Shown: in pieces, positions 43,807 to 51,958 of the stretch | Layout: every line of letters starts with the position of its first letter | Numbering within the stretch: the stretch's first letter is position 1 | Notes under the pieces: model-generated | The model's database searches: none | Told to the model about the DNA's origin: nothing | Seen by the model: only the letters and a program-made list of their open reading frames with translations | Position numbers and translations under genes: made by a program | Source of the DNA: Qipengyuania sediminis | GTDB lineage: Bacteria; Pseudomonadota; Alphaproteobacteria; Sphingomonadales; Sphingomonadaceae | DNA length: 64,000 nt | Direction: 5' to 3' | Assembly: GCF_004358425.1 (NCBI RefSeq) | Contig: NZ_CP037948.1 | Coordinates: forward strand, 744,001 to 808,000

Positions 43807-46137
43807 CTACGTTCCGTCCATGCGCTCCAGTATTTCCGCCCGCACCCCGTCTAACAAGCCGGCATCGCACCGCCCCGCCGCCGCCTCCTCGTCCAGCACC
43901 GCCAAGAAGAGATCGCGCTTCAAATCGCGCATCATGGTCCCCGCCACCGGGTTCTCCGCTGTCGAGAACAAGAGATCGGCCATTCGCTCCGCCCCGTGGA
44001 GGCGGCCCCACAGGTAATCGTTCTCGCGGTAGGCGCGGCTGAAGAAGGCGCCGAAATTGAAGAGCTCGGTTCCGCGCAAGGTCGCTGCGGTTCCGCCCTC
44101 GCGAATGCTGGTCGCATCCTCCGGGCTGATGCGATCGACCTTCACGGGATCGTATTCGGTAAAGCCCTCGCCCCGGGTCAGCGCGAGCGTAGCGGTGTCA
44201 TAGAAAGGGAAACCGAGATAGGCGAGCAGCATCCGGCGGCGGAGGGGGGCGGGCATTTCCTCGAGCAGTGCTGAAAGCATCTCTTCCGCCCGGTCGTCGA
44301 CGCTGGGAAGCAGCCGCTCTTTCGCGAGCAGGTCAAGCGCGCCGGCCGGATCGTCCATTGCATCGCCTGCCGCGTTAAGGAAATCCGCGCCGAGGCCCGC
44401 AGTGCCTTCGCGTTCGAAATAAAGCGCGAGAATGGCAAAAATGCCTTCACGCGCGCGTTCGATCGCTTCGATAGGCAAGCTCTCGTCGGCCTCCCAATCG
44501 CGCGCCATGCGGCGAGCGAGGAGCCGCAACCGGCGAATGCGGAAAGCGATATCGTGCGCCCGCAGGAATTCGACGGCCGCGGGTTTGAGCGTCCCGCCCG
44601 AAACGCTCAATGTGTCGAGCCCGCGCCGCGCAAGCTCTTGCCGCAAGGCGTCCTCAACGCGCGTTGCGTCGCCGGGCCCAAGCTTCGATCCCGACTCGCA
44701 CAGCAGCACGGCAAGACGCGTGACGATCCCTGCCAGCTTCGCCTGCGAATAGCTTTCGAAGGCATAACCAGACTGCTCGCCCGCCGCCTGCTGCGCGCGC
44801 GCGCGCCAGGCGCGCAGCCGCTTGGGTGTGGGCCGGTCGAGAAACAGCGTATAACCGAACAGCTTCTCGACCGTCGCGTCGACTTGCGGGCGCAGCGCGG
44901 CGAGCAGACGCTGCACGCGGACGGCGTCGCGGCTTTGCGCCTCGAGGACTTCGAGATTGTCGCGGATCGGCTGTTCGCGTGGGATGGTAGAGAGCGAGCC
45001 GAAGATGGTGGCGAAGAAGCCCGCGGGTTCGCTGGCTGCTGGTGCCCCGGGATCGCCGCGGCGGGGGTGGGGGTCGATATAGACGAAGCGGCGGTCGACT
45101 TCGCGCTGTGCCGGGCGGCCGGGGAGCGCGGCGATGGCAAGTTCGAACGGCTTGTTGATGAGCACCGATCCATCGATGAGCGAAAGCCCGCCGAGCCGTC
45201 CTTGCGCCTGCTGCATCGGGAGCACTCGCGCGATGAAGGCCTCTCGTCCTGTCCAGGTCCGCCGCGTCTCCGCGGCGAGCCGGTCGATCTCCTCTAAAGT
45301 CGCGGGCGGGAAGGCGCCGGGAAAGCTCGCAGTGGCGCGTGCCGCGAAAACGAGCTCCAGCGGATCGGCGAGGTTCCGCCCAGCGCTGGCTGGTACGCGG
45401 CTCGAAAAGCCGATCGGGACCCTGTGCTCGGTTTCCTCGGCCACTGGCGGGCTGTGCAGGCGGAGCATGGACATGGCGCCGTGGAAATCCGTGGCGGTGA
45501 CGAAGAGATCGAGCGGGTGGCCCGATGGCAGCAGCGGCGCACCGGCAGGCGCTTTGGCCATCGCGGCGAGCGCGCGATCGAGCAGCGCGGAGAAGCCCGT
45601 GCCGGAAAAAGGGGGTTGGAACCAGCGCCCGCGCAAGAAGCGGCCGACTTTGCGCCTGACCTCGCTGCGCGTTTCGGGCGCGACGCTGGCGCTGACCGCA
45701 TTGCCCGGCTTGCGCAGGAACCAGGCGATCACCGGCTGAAACCAGAACTTGCCGAACCGCCACAGCGGGCGCGCGTCGGGATCGGTCAGATCATCGACAT
45801 CGGCTTCCGCCAGCCACAACTCGGTCAACGGGTCGAGGGACTGGCCCGAATGGATCGCCTGCGCCAGGAACACCGCGTTGATCCCGCCCGCGCTTGCGCC
45901 CGAGAGGATGTCGGGCAAAACGCGAATGCGCAATCCGTGCTCTTCGGAAAGAAGGCTGAGAATGCGGCGATAGACCGCCTCGACCTCGCCTGACGAAGCT
46001 CCCGCGCCGTCACGGCCATGCGCATCGCGGCTGGCACGGGCAAGATGCCACACTTCCTTGGTGACGCCGTGCATGTAGACGGCAAGGCTGACCCCGCCGT
46101 AACAGATGAGCGCGATCCGCAATTCCTTGTGCCGCAT
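43807..46137 (-). CDS. patatin-like protein with DUF3376-type C terminus
   Basis: 776 residues. The N-terminal third is a patatin phospholipase-like domain: RIALICYGGVSLAVYMHG, the nucleophile elbow LSGASAGGINAVF (Ser82), and LSLIDGSVLINKPFELAI with the catalytic Asp in DGS. The remaining ~500 residues match the long helical C-terminal part of the large bacterial patatin-related proteins (TIGR03607 type). No signal peptide. An acyl hydrolase activity is expected but unproven. The ATG at 46137 gives the family N terminus MRHKELRIAL; the longer open frame upstream is antisense to radA and is not coding. Confidence 0.88.
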   Translation of the reverse strand: MRHKELRIALICYGGVSLAVYMHGVTKEVWHLARASRDAHGRDGAGASSGEVEAVYRRILSLLSEEHGLRIRVLPDILSGASAGGINAVFLAQAIHSGQSLDPLTELWLAEADVDDLTDPDARPLWRFGKFWFQPVIAWFLRKPGNAVSASVAPETRSEVRRKVGRFLRGRWFQPPFSGTGFSALLDRALAAMAKAPAGAPLLPSGHPLDLFVTATDFHGAMSMLRLHSPPVAEETEHRVPIGFSSRVPASAGRNLADPLELVFAARATASFPGAFPPATLEEIDRLAAETRRTWTGREAFIARVLPMQQAQGRLGGLSLIDGSVLINKPFELAIAALPGRPAQREVDRRFVYIDPHPRRGDPGAPAASEPAGFFATIFGSLSTIPREQPIRDNLEVLEAQSRDAVRVQRLLAALRPQVDATVEKLFGYTLFLDRPTPKRLRAWRARAQQAAGEQSGYAFESYSQAKLAGIVTRLAVLLCESGSKLGPGDATRVEDALRQELARRGLDTLSVSGGTLKPAAVEFLRAHDIAFRIRRLRLLARRMARDWEADESLPIEAIERAREGIFAILALYFEREGTAGLGADFLNAAGDAMDDPAGALDLLAKERLLPSVDDRAEEMLSALLEEMPAPLRRRMLLAYLGFPFYDTATLALTRGEGFTEYDPVKVDRISPEDATSIREGGTAATLRGTELFNFGAFFSRAYRENDYLWGRLHGAERMADLLFSTAENPVAGTMMRDLKRDLFLAVLDEEAAAGRCDAGLLDGVRAEILERMDGT

Positions 46138-46209
46138 CGGCTTGATCTGCCGGGCCGCGCATCGCTTGGCAATTGCGTTCGCGCATTGTTCTGGGTACCG
46201 GTCAGCGCA

Positions 46210-47577
46210 ATGGCCAAGCCCAAGAAACGCTACGTCTGCCAGGCCTGCGGCAGCGTCCACACCCGCTGGCAGGGGCAGTGCCCGGACTGCGCGGAATGGA
46301 ATACGCTGGTCGAAGATGCACCCGCGACGGTGTTCTCGCAGAAGCATGACCTTTCGAGCGGCGGGCGGGCGGTGGTCTTCGCCGGGCTCGACGCGCCGGG
46401 CGAGCTGCCGGTGCGGAGATCGACAGGTCTCGCCGAATTCGACCGCGCGCTGGGTGGCGGTTTCGTGCCCGGCTCCGCCATCCTGATGGGGGGTGATCCG
46501 GGGATCGGCAAATCGACGCTGCTGCTCCAGGCCGCCGCCAAGGTGGCGAAGGGCGGCGGGCGCGCGATTTATGTCAGCGGGGAGGAGGCTGCGGGCCAGG
46601 TGCGGCTGCGCGCCGCGCGTCTTGGCCTTGGCGATGCACCGGTGCAGCTCGCCGCCGCCACCAGCGTGCGCGATATTCTCACCAGCCTTCATGCGATGGA
46701 GCCGCCCGCGCTGCTCGTCATCGATTCGATCCAGACGATGTATTCCGACACCATCGAAGGCGCGCCCGGCACGGTGAGCCAGGTGCGCGGCTGCGCCTTC
46801 GAGCTCATCCGTTACGCTAAGGATAGCGGCGCGGCGCTGGTTCTCGTCGGTCATGTCACCAAGGATGGCAGCATCGCGGGCCCTCGCGTGCTCGAGCACA
46901 TGGTCGATGTGGTGATGAGCTTCGAAGGCGAGCGCACGCACCAGTATCGTATTCTGCGCTCTCTCAAGAACCGGTTCGGCGCCGTGGACGAGATCGGCGT
47001 TTTCCAGATGGCGGGGGAGGGGCTCGAGGAGGTCGCCAACCCCTCGCTGCTGTTCCTTTCGGGACGCGATGAGCCGCTGGCCGGCAGCGCGGTGTTTCCG
47101 GCGATGGAAGGCACCCGCCCGATGCTGGTCGAAATCCAGGCGCTGATCGTGCGTTTGCAATCCGGGGCGACCCCGCGGCGGGCGGTGGTGGGCTGGGACA
47201 ACGGCCGTCTCGCGATGCTGCTCGCGGTGCTGGAGGCGCGCTGCGGGCTCAATTTCAGCGCGGCCGAAGTCTATCTAAACGTCGCAGGGGGCTACCGGCT
47301 GACCGACCCGGCAGCGGATCTCGCAGTCGCCGCGGCGCTGGTCAGCGCGCTTGCCGACAAGCCGCTGCCGCATCGCTCGGTCTGGCTTGGCGAGGTCAGT
47401 CTTGCGGGCGAGGTGCGTCCGGTCGCGCATGGCGGCTTGCGCTTGCGAGAGGCGGGGAAGCTCGGCTTCGCGCTCGCCTTCGGGCCAGAGGGCGGCGCGC
47501 CTGCAAAGTCGTCAATCGACTATCGCCCCGTCGACCGCCTCCCCAAGCTCGTTGACCGCGTGATGGCCGCGGCATAA
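46210..47577 (+). CDS. radA: DNA repair protein RadA
   Basis: 455 residues. A zinc finger CQACGSVHTRWQGQCPDC opens the protein, then Walker A GGDPGIGKST, Walker B LLVIDSIQTMY, the RadA-specific KNRFGAVDEIGVFQM, and a C-terminal Lon-like domain (RSVWLGEVSLAGEVRPV). It assists homologous recombination by extending D-loops. The ATG at 46210 starts the zinc-finger region; the longer frame from 46018 reads antisense to the patatin gene. It heads a plus-strand series with cvpA and others. Confidence 0.95.
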   Translation: MAKPKKRYVCQACGSVHTRWQGQCPDCAEWNTLVEDAPATVFSQKHDLSSGGRAVVFAGLDAPGELPVRRSTGLAEFDRALGGGFVPGSAILMGGDPGIGKSTLLLQAAAKVAKGGGRAIYVSGEEAAGQVRLRAARLGLGDAPVQLAAATSVRDILTSLHAMEPPALLVIDSIQTMYSDTIEGAPGTVSQVRGCAFELIRYAKDSGAALVLVGHVTKDGSIAGPRVLEHMVDVVMSFEGERTHQYRILRSLKNRFGAVDEIGVFQMAGEGLEEVANPSLLFLSGRDEPLAGSAVFPAMEGTRPMLVEIQALIVRLQSGATPRRAVVGWDNGRLAMLLAVLEARCGLNFSAAEVYLNVAGGYRLTDPAADLAVAAALVSALADKPLPHRSVWLGEVSLAGEVRPVAHGGLRLREAGKLGFALAFGPEGGAPAKSSIDYRPVDRLPKLVDRVMAAA

Positions 47578-47596
47578 ATGCGGACGCCGACGGGTC

Positions 47597-48124
47597 ATGA
47601 CGGGTTTTGATTTCATCGTGCTGGGGATCGTCGCGATCGCGGCGATCGGCGGCTTCTTGCGCGGCTTCGTGCAGGAGGTGGCATCGCTCGCCGCCTGGAT
47701 TTTCGCCGCGCTGGCGGTGCGTTTTATTCACACCCCGCTGACCATGGCGCTGGCCGAGCGGATAGGGTATGGCGTCTCGACCTCGATCCTGGCCTTCGCA
47801 CTGTTGCTGCTCATCCCCTATGCCGCGATGAAGGTGATCGCCAACAATTTGGGCAAGAGCGCCCGCAACTCGCCCCTCGGACCTATCGACCGCGTGCTCG
47901 GCTTCGGCTTCGGCGGGGTGAAGGGTGTGGTTGTCGTCATCATCGCTTTCTCGCTGCTGGTGCTGGGGTATGACACCGTGTGGGGCCTCGGCGGGCGGCC
48001 GACCTGGATCACCACGGCACGGAGCTACGATCTCGTCGACGCCGGGTCGCGCAGCCTCGTCGAAATGATCGCCGAGCGGCGGGCCGAGGTTCGCGACGAG
48101 GCAGCGCCTGCCGCCGGGTCATGA
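47597..48124 (+). CDS. CvpA family membrane protein
   Basis: 175 residues with four membrane segments in the first 120. It starts TGFDFIVLGIVAIAAIGGFLRGF, includes SPLGPIDRVLGFGFGGVKGVVVV, and ends in a cytosolic charged tail, the usual CvpA pattern. CvpA is linked to colicin V production and envelope stress, with no defined biochemical role. It lies 19 bases after radA, and its stop overlaps the scaffold-like gene by four bases (ATGA). Confidence 0.9.
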   Translation: MTGFDFIVLGIVAIAAIGGFLRGFVQEVASLAAWIFAALAVRFIHTPLTMALAERIGYGVSTSILAFALLLLIPYAAMKVIANNLGKSARNSPLGPIDRVLGFGFGGVKGVVVVIIAFSLLVLGYDTVWGLGGRPTWITTARSYDLVDAGSRSLVEMIAERRAEVRDEAAPAAGS

Positions 48125-48561
48125 GCGCGCGGGCCGCCGCGCCGCTCTATACGCCGGAAATCCTTGCTCTGGCGGTGGCGCTTGCCGACTTTCCGCTTGA
48201 CGATGCTTTGCCAGTGCGCGGCCAGGCGGTATCGCGCGTCTGTGGCAGCCGGCTCATTCTTGGACTGGCGCTGGATAGCGAAGGCCGGATCGCGAAGGCC
48301 GGGGCGCGGGTGACTGCCTGCGCGATCGGGCAGGCGGCGGCGGCGGTGTTCCTAGGAGGCGCGACGGGGCGCAGCGCGCAGGCGATCGGCGATGCTTGCA
48401 AAAGTTTGCAAGCATGGCTGCAGGGCGAGCCGGTTCCGCCGCACTGGCCGGGCATCGGCGCGCTCGCACCCGCGCGTGCCTATCCCGCGCGCCAGGCGGC
48501 CATCCTGCTTCCGTGGAAGGCAGCCGCCGAGGCGCTTTCCAACCGCGTCAGGGGTGCCTAG
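48121..48561 (+). CDS. divergent NifU/IscU-like iron-sulfur scaffold protein
   Basis: 146 residues. The IscU/SufU fold is suggested by SRVCGSRLILGLALDSEGRI (Cys41) and VTACAIGQAAAAVFLGGATG (Cys67), corresponding to the PxCGD and GCAIxxASAS motifs. The third ligand region, normally PARxxC, reads YPARQAAILLPW, with alanine in place of the cysteine, and the aspartate after CG is serine. So only two of three cluster cysteines remain at the expected places (a third, Cys93, is off-motif). It may be a degenerate scaffold or a delivery factor. Coupled to cvpA. Confidence 0.75.
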   Translation: MSARAAAPLYTPEILALAVALADFPLDDALPVRGQAVSRVCGSRLILGLALDSEGRIAKAGARVTACAIGQAAAAVFLGGATGRSAQAIGDACKSLQAWLQGEPVPPHWPGIGALAPARAYPARQAAILLPWKAAAEALSNRVRGA

Positions 48562-48590
48562 GACCGCTGCCGGCAACCAGGGGAAGGGTC

Positions 48591-50264
48591 ATGGCCACCA
48601 CCAATGCGAACGCGCCCGCTGCCGCGCCGCTGCGCGAGCCGAGCGCGAAGGAGATTCGCCTTGTCATCGCCGCCTCGAGCGCGGGTACGGTCTTCGAATG
48701 GTATGATTTCTTCATCTACGGCACGCTCGCCGCGCTGATCGGCAAGGCGTTCTTTCCGAGCGGTAGCGAAACGCTCGAACTGCTGCTGGTATGGGCCGGC
48801 TTCGCGGTCGGCTTCGGTTTCCGCCCCTTGGGCGCGGTGCTGTTCGGCTTCCTGGGCGACCGGCTGGGGCGTAAATACACCTTCCTCGTCACCGTCACGC
48901 TGATGGGTATCGCCACCGCGGGCGTAGGCCTCATTCCCTCCGCCGCGACCATCGGCATCGCCGCGCCGATCATCGTCATACTGTTCCGCATCCTTCAGGG
49001 GCTGGCGCTCGGCGGGGAATATGGCGGGGCGGCGGTCTACGTGGCGGAGCACGCCCCGCCCGAGAAGCGCGGCTTTTACACCAGTTTCATCCAGGCGAGC
49101 GTGGTCGGCGGCTTCGTGCTTTCGATCGCCGTGGTGCTGGTCTGCCGGGCGCTGATACCCGAAGACGATTTCGCCGCCTGGGGCTGGCGCGTGCCCTTCC
49201 TGCTCTCGATCATCCTTCTCGCCATCAGCCTGTGGATGCGGCTGAAGCTCTCCGAAAGTCCCGTCTTCCAGGCGATGAAAGCGGCCGGCGAGACCGCGGG
49301 CAATCCGTTCAAGGAAAGCTTCACCTACCCCGGCAACAAGAAGCGGCTCTTCGTCGCGCTGTTCGGCATCGCCGGAGTGCTGACGGTGATCTGGTACACC
49401 GCCTTCTTCTACGCCCTTTCCTTCCTGCGCGGGCCGATGCGGATGGACGAAGGCGTGACCGAGATCGTGGTGCTGATCGCGGGCCTGATCTCGATGAGCT
49501 TCTACATCATGGTCGGCAAATGGTCCGACCGGGTAGGGCGCAAGCGGCCGATCATCATCGGCGCGATCGCGACGCTCGTGTTCCTGTTCCCGATCTTCTG
49601 GGGGCTGGGCGCGCTCAGCAATCCCGGGCTTACCGCCAGCGCGCGGGCGGCGCCGGTGGTGGTGACGGGCAGGGCCTGCGAGCACGACCCCTTTGCGGCC
49701 CGGCAGGAGACCGCCTGCGGGCGGCTACTTGCCGATCTGACAGCGCTCGGCGTGTCTTACGAGTTGCGCGAAACCCCGTCCGCCCCGCAAACGCTGTTGC
49801 AGGTGGGTGAGCGACAATTGGCGGTAGACGGCTACGCCGACGCGCAGCGGAAGCCGCTCATTCAGTACTGGCTGGGGCGCGAGGGGTACGATTTTTCCCG
49901 GCAGCGGCCGCCGCTCGGCAATCTGGTCGGCATCGTGGCGCTGTTGTGCGCGCTCGGCATGTTGTCGGCACTCACTTATGGCTCGGTCGCGGCGCTGCTC
50001 GCGGAGATGTTCCCCGCGCGCATCCGCTATTCCTCGATGTCGATCCCTTACCACATCGGCGCAGGGTATCTCGGCGGCTTCCTGCCGCTGATCGCGGGCT
50101 ATATCGTCGCCCGGACCGGCGATCCCTATGCGGGCCTCTGGTATTGCTGGGTGGTGATGGCGTTCGGCTTGCTGGTCGCCTGGTGGGGCATCCCCGGCGG
50201 GCCGCCGCGCGACTTTGCGGAGACCGACCGCCAGACGCCCTCGGCCGCCCCCTCGCTGCCGTGA
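48591..50264 (+). CDS. MFS transporter, metabolite:H+ symporter type with insert
   Basis: 557 residues, about 110 longer than usual MHS-type carriers such as ProP or KgtP. The opening SSAGTVFEWYDFFIYGTLAALIG and LGDRLGRKYTF loop define the subfamily. Around residues 345-440, between helices 8 and 9 or so, an extra hydrophilic stretch with two cysteines (RACEHDPFAARQETACGR) and GERQLAVDGYADAQ is inserted, probably outside the membrane. The substrate is unknown, likely a small organic acid or osmolyte. The stop overlaps the alr start (GTGA). Confidence 0.85.
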   Translation: MATTNANAPAAAPLREPSAKEIRLVIAASSAGTVFEWYDFFIYGTLAALIGKAFFPSGSETLELLLVWAGFAVGFGFRPLGAVLFGFLGDRLGRKYTFLVTVTLMGIATAGVGLIPSAATIGIAAPIIVILFRILQGLALGGEYGGAAVYVAEHAPPEKRGFYTSFIQASVVGGFVLSIAVVLVCRALIPEDDFAAWGWRVPFLLSIILLAISLWMRLKLSESPVFQAMKAAGETAGNPFKESFTYPGNKKRLFVALFGIAGVLTVIWYTAFFYALSFLRGPMRMDEGVTEIVVLIAGLISMSFYIMVGKWSDRVGRKRPIIIGAIATLVFLFPIFWGLGALSNPGLTASARAAPVVVTGRACEHDPFAARQETACGRLLADLTALGVSYELRETPSAPQTLLQVGERQLAVDGYADAQRKPLIQYWLGREGYDFSRQRPPLGNLVGIVALLCALGMLSALTYGSVAALLAEMFPARIRYSSMSIPYHIGAGYLGGFLPLIAGYIVARTGDPYAGLWYCWVVMAFGLLVAWWGIPGGPPRDFAETDRQTPSAAPSLP

Positions 50265-51298
50265 TCCCGCCGCCCCCGCCGACCCTCAGGCTGCGGCTCG
50301 ATACAGGGGCGCTGGCACATAACTGGCGCGCGCTCGATGCGATGAGCCGTCCAGGCCGCGCCGGAGCGGCCATCAAGGCGGATTGCTACGGCCTCGGGCT
50401 CGATCGCTGCGTCCCCGTCCTGCGTGACGCAGGCGCGCGCGACTTCTTCGTGGCGCATTGGCAGGAGGTCATGCCCGCGCTGCGCCATCTCGCGCCTGAA
50501 CAGATCGCGGTGCTGCACGGGCCGATTACGGCCGGTGAAGCAGGCTACGCGCGCGCGACGGGTGTGCGGCCGGTCATCAATTCGCTCCTTCAGGCGCGGC
50601 TCTGGACGCAAAGCGGCGGCGGGCCCTGCCATCTCATGGTCGATACGGGGATAAACCGCCTTGGCCTGCGACCGGAAGAGCTTGGCGACAGCGCGATCGC
50701 GGAGCTCGAGATCGACACGCTGATCAGCCATCTCGCTTGTGCGGACGAACCAGGCAGCGCCATGACCGCACGGCAGCTTGCAGCATTTCGCGCGGTCTGT
50801 GCCCTATTGCCGCACCGCCGGGCGAGCCTTGCGAACAGCGCCGGGATCGCCTCGGGGGCGGAGTTCGCCTTCGACCTGACCCGTCCCGGCCTTGCCCTTT
50901 ATGGCGGGGTGCCCCACCCGGCGCTTGCTGGGAACATCCGCCAAGTGGCTCAGCCAGAAGCGGCGCTGATCGCAGTCAGGAAGCTCGCGGCTGGGGAGAC
51001 GGTAGGGTATAATGCTACCTTTACCGCATCTCGCGAGATGCGCGTCGGCATCGTATCGATGGGTTATGCCGACGGCATCCTGCGCAGTTGGCGGGGCGGC
51101 GCATTCCGCGCGCAAGGCTGTGCATTGCCGATGCTCGGCACGATCTCGATGGACATGATCGTGATCGATCTGACCGCCGCCCCTGAACTTGTGGAGGGCG
51201 ACTGGGCCGAATTGCCCTACGATCTGCCGCACGCTTCGGCTCATACCGGCCTCAGCCAGTACGAGCTGCTCACCACGCTCGGCCGCCGGTTCGGCTGA
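50261..51298 (+). CDS. alr: alanine racemase
   Basis: 345 residues with a GTG start overlapping the previous stop. PLP enzyme making D-alanine for peptidoglycan. The lysine lies in GAAIKADCYGLG, a variant of the usual AVVKANAYGHG, and the opposing tyrosine in VSMGYADGILR. GTISMDMIVIDL is the expected C-terminal motif. It is somewhat shorter than Escherichia coli Alr (359). The Asn of KANAYG is replaced by Asp, as in some alphaproteobacterial enzymes. It is presumably cytosolic, as no signal peptide is present. Confidence 0.92.
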   Translation: MIPPPPPTLRLRLDTGALAHNWRALDAMSRPGRAGAAIKADCYGLGLDRCVPVLRDAGARDFFVAHWQEVMPALRHLAPEQIAVLHGPITAGEAGYARATGVRPVINSLLQARLWTQSGGGPCHLMVDTGINRLGLRPEELGDSAIAELEIDTLISHLACADEPGSAMTARQLAAFRAVCALLPHRRASLANSAGIASGAEFAFDLTRPGLALYGGVPHPALAGNIRQVAQPEAALIAVRKLAAGETVGYNATFTASREMRVGIVSMGYADGILRSWRGGAFRAQGCALPMLGTISMDMIVIDLTAAPELVEGDWAELPYDLPHASAHTGLSQYELLTTLGRRFG

Positions 51299-51313
51299 GC
51301 CCCATGTTGCGCT

Positions 51314-51343
51314 GCGGCATGGCCCGGTGCTAGGCCATGCCGC
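51314..51343 (+). promoter_or_regulatory. perfect 11-bp inverted repeat upstream of phaR
   Basis: GCGGCATGGCC (51314-51324) and GGCCATGCCGC (51333-51343) are exact reverse complements around an eight-base loop. The repeat ends 12 bases before the phaR ATG and immediately precedes the GAGGAGA ribosome-binding site. It lacks a T-run. It could be an operator, for example for autoregulation by PhaR, or an RNA hairpin affecting readthrough from alr. Confidence 0.5.
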
Positions 51344-51355
51344 GAGGAGACGCCC

Positions 51356-51910
51356 ATGGCCAAGCGAGCGGAGGGCGGCGGAACCGTCGTCATCAAGAAA
51401 TACGCCAACCGGCGGCTTTATGACACCGACACTTCGAGCTATATCACGCTCGAGGACATCGCCGCGATGGTGCGCGCCGAAGTCGATCTTCAAGTGGTGG
51501 ACGCGAAAACTGGTGAGGATATCACCCATCAGATCCTCACTCAGATCATACTCGATCAGGAAGCAAGCGGGTCGCAGCAGATGCTGCCGGTGAGCTTCCT
51601 GCGCGATCTTATCGGCATGTACGGCAATTCGGTGCAGGCGATGGTGCCCGGCTATCTCGAAGCCAGCATGGCGACCTTCCGCAAGAACCGGGAAGAGCTC
51701 ACCGCCGCCTGGCAGCAGGGCCTGGCAGCGAATCCCTTCGCCAAGCTGGCCGAAACCAATATCGCCATGATGCGCGCCGCGGCGGAGGCTTTCATGCCTC
51801 CCGGCAAGCCGACACCCCCTCCCAAATCCCCGGCGCCCAAGGACGACCTTGCCGCCCTGCGCGAGCAGATGGCCGACATGCAAAGCAAGCTCGACAAGCT
51901 TTCCAAATAA
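51356..51910 (+). CDS. phaR: polyhydroxyalkanoate synthesis repressor PhaR
   Basis: 184 residues. The N-terminal DNA-binding domain is VVIKKYANRRLYDTDTSSYI, followed by ITLEDIAAMVRAEVDLQVVDAKTGEDIT and QILTQIILDQE, the highly conserved PHB_acc_N and PHB_acc regions. In PHA-producing bacteria PhaR represses phasin and its own gene until granules titrate it. phaC/phaP are not in the window. The C terminus is a proline-rich linker plus a short coiled coil. Confidence 0.93.
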   Translation: MAKRAEGGGTVVIKKYANRRLYDTDTSSYITLEDIAAMVRAEVDLQVVDAKTGEDITHQILTQIILDQEASGSQQMLPVSFLRDLIGMYGNSVQAMVPGYLEASMATFRKNREELTAAWQQGLAANPFAKLAETNIAMMRAAAEAFMPPGKPTPPPKSPAPKDDLAALREQMADMQSKLDKLSK

Positions 51911-51958
51911 ATTCAGCCGCATGGCGGCGTTACTTCAGACAGGATGGGAACAATCGAC

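Noticed and set aside
46138..47160. Upstream extension of the large patatin-like protein to 1117 residues
   Set aside because: The extension is antisense to radA, and the family N terminus begins at MRHKELRIAL (46137).
51170..51210. PELVEG peptide in alanine racemase resembling the repeat-derived PEPVEG
   Set aside because: The nucleotides (CCTGAACTTGTGGAGGGC) match the repeat arm poorly, and a similar segment is normal at this place in the enzyme.
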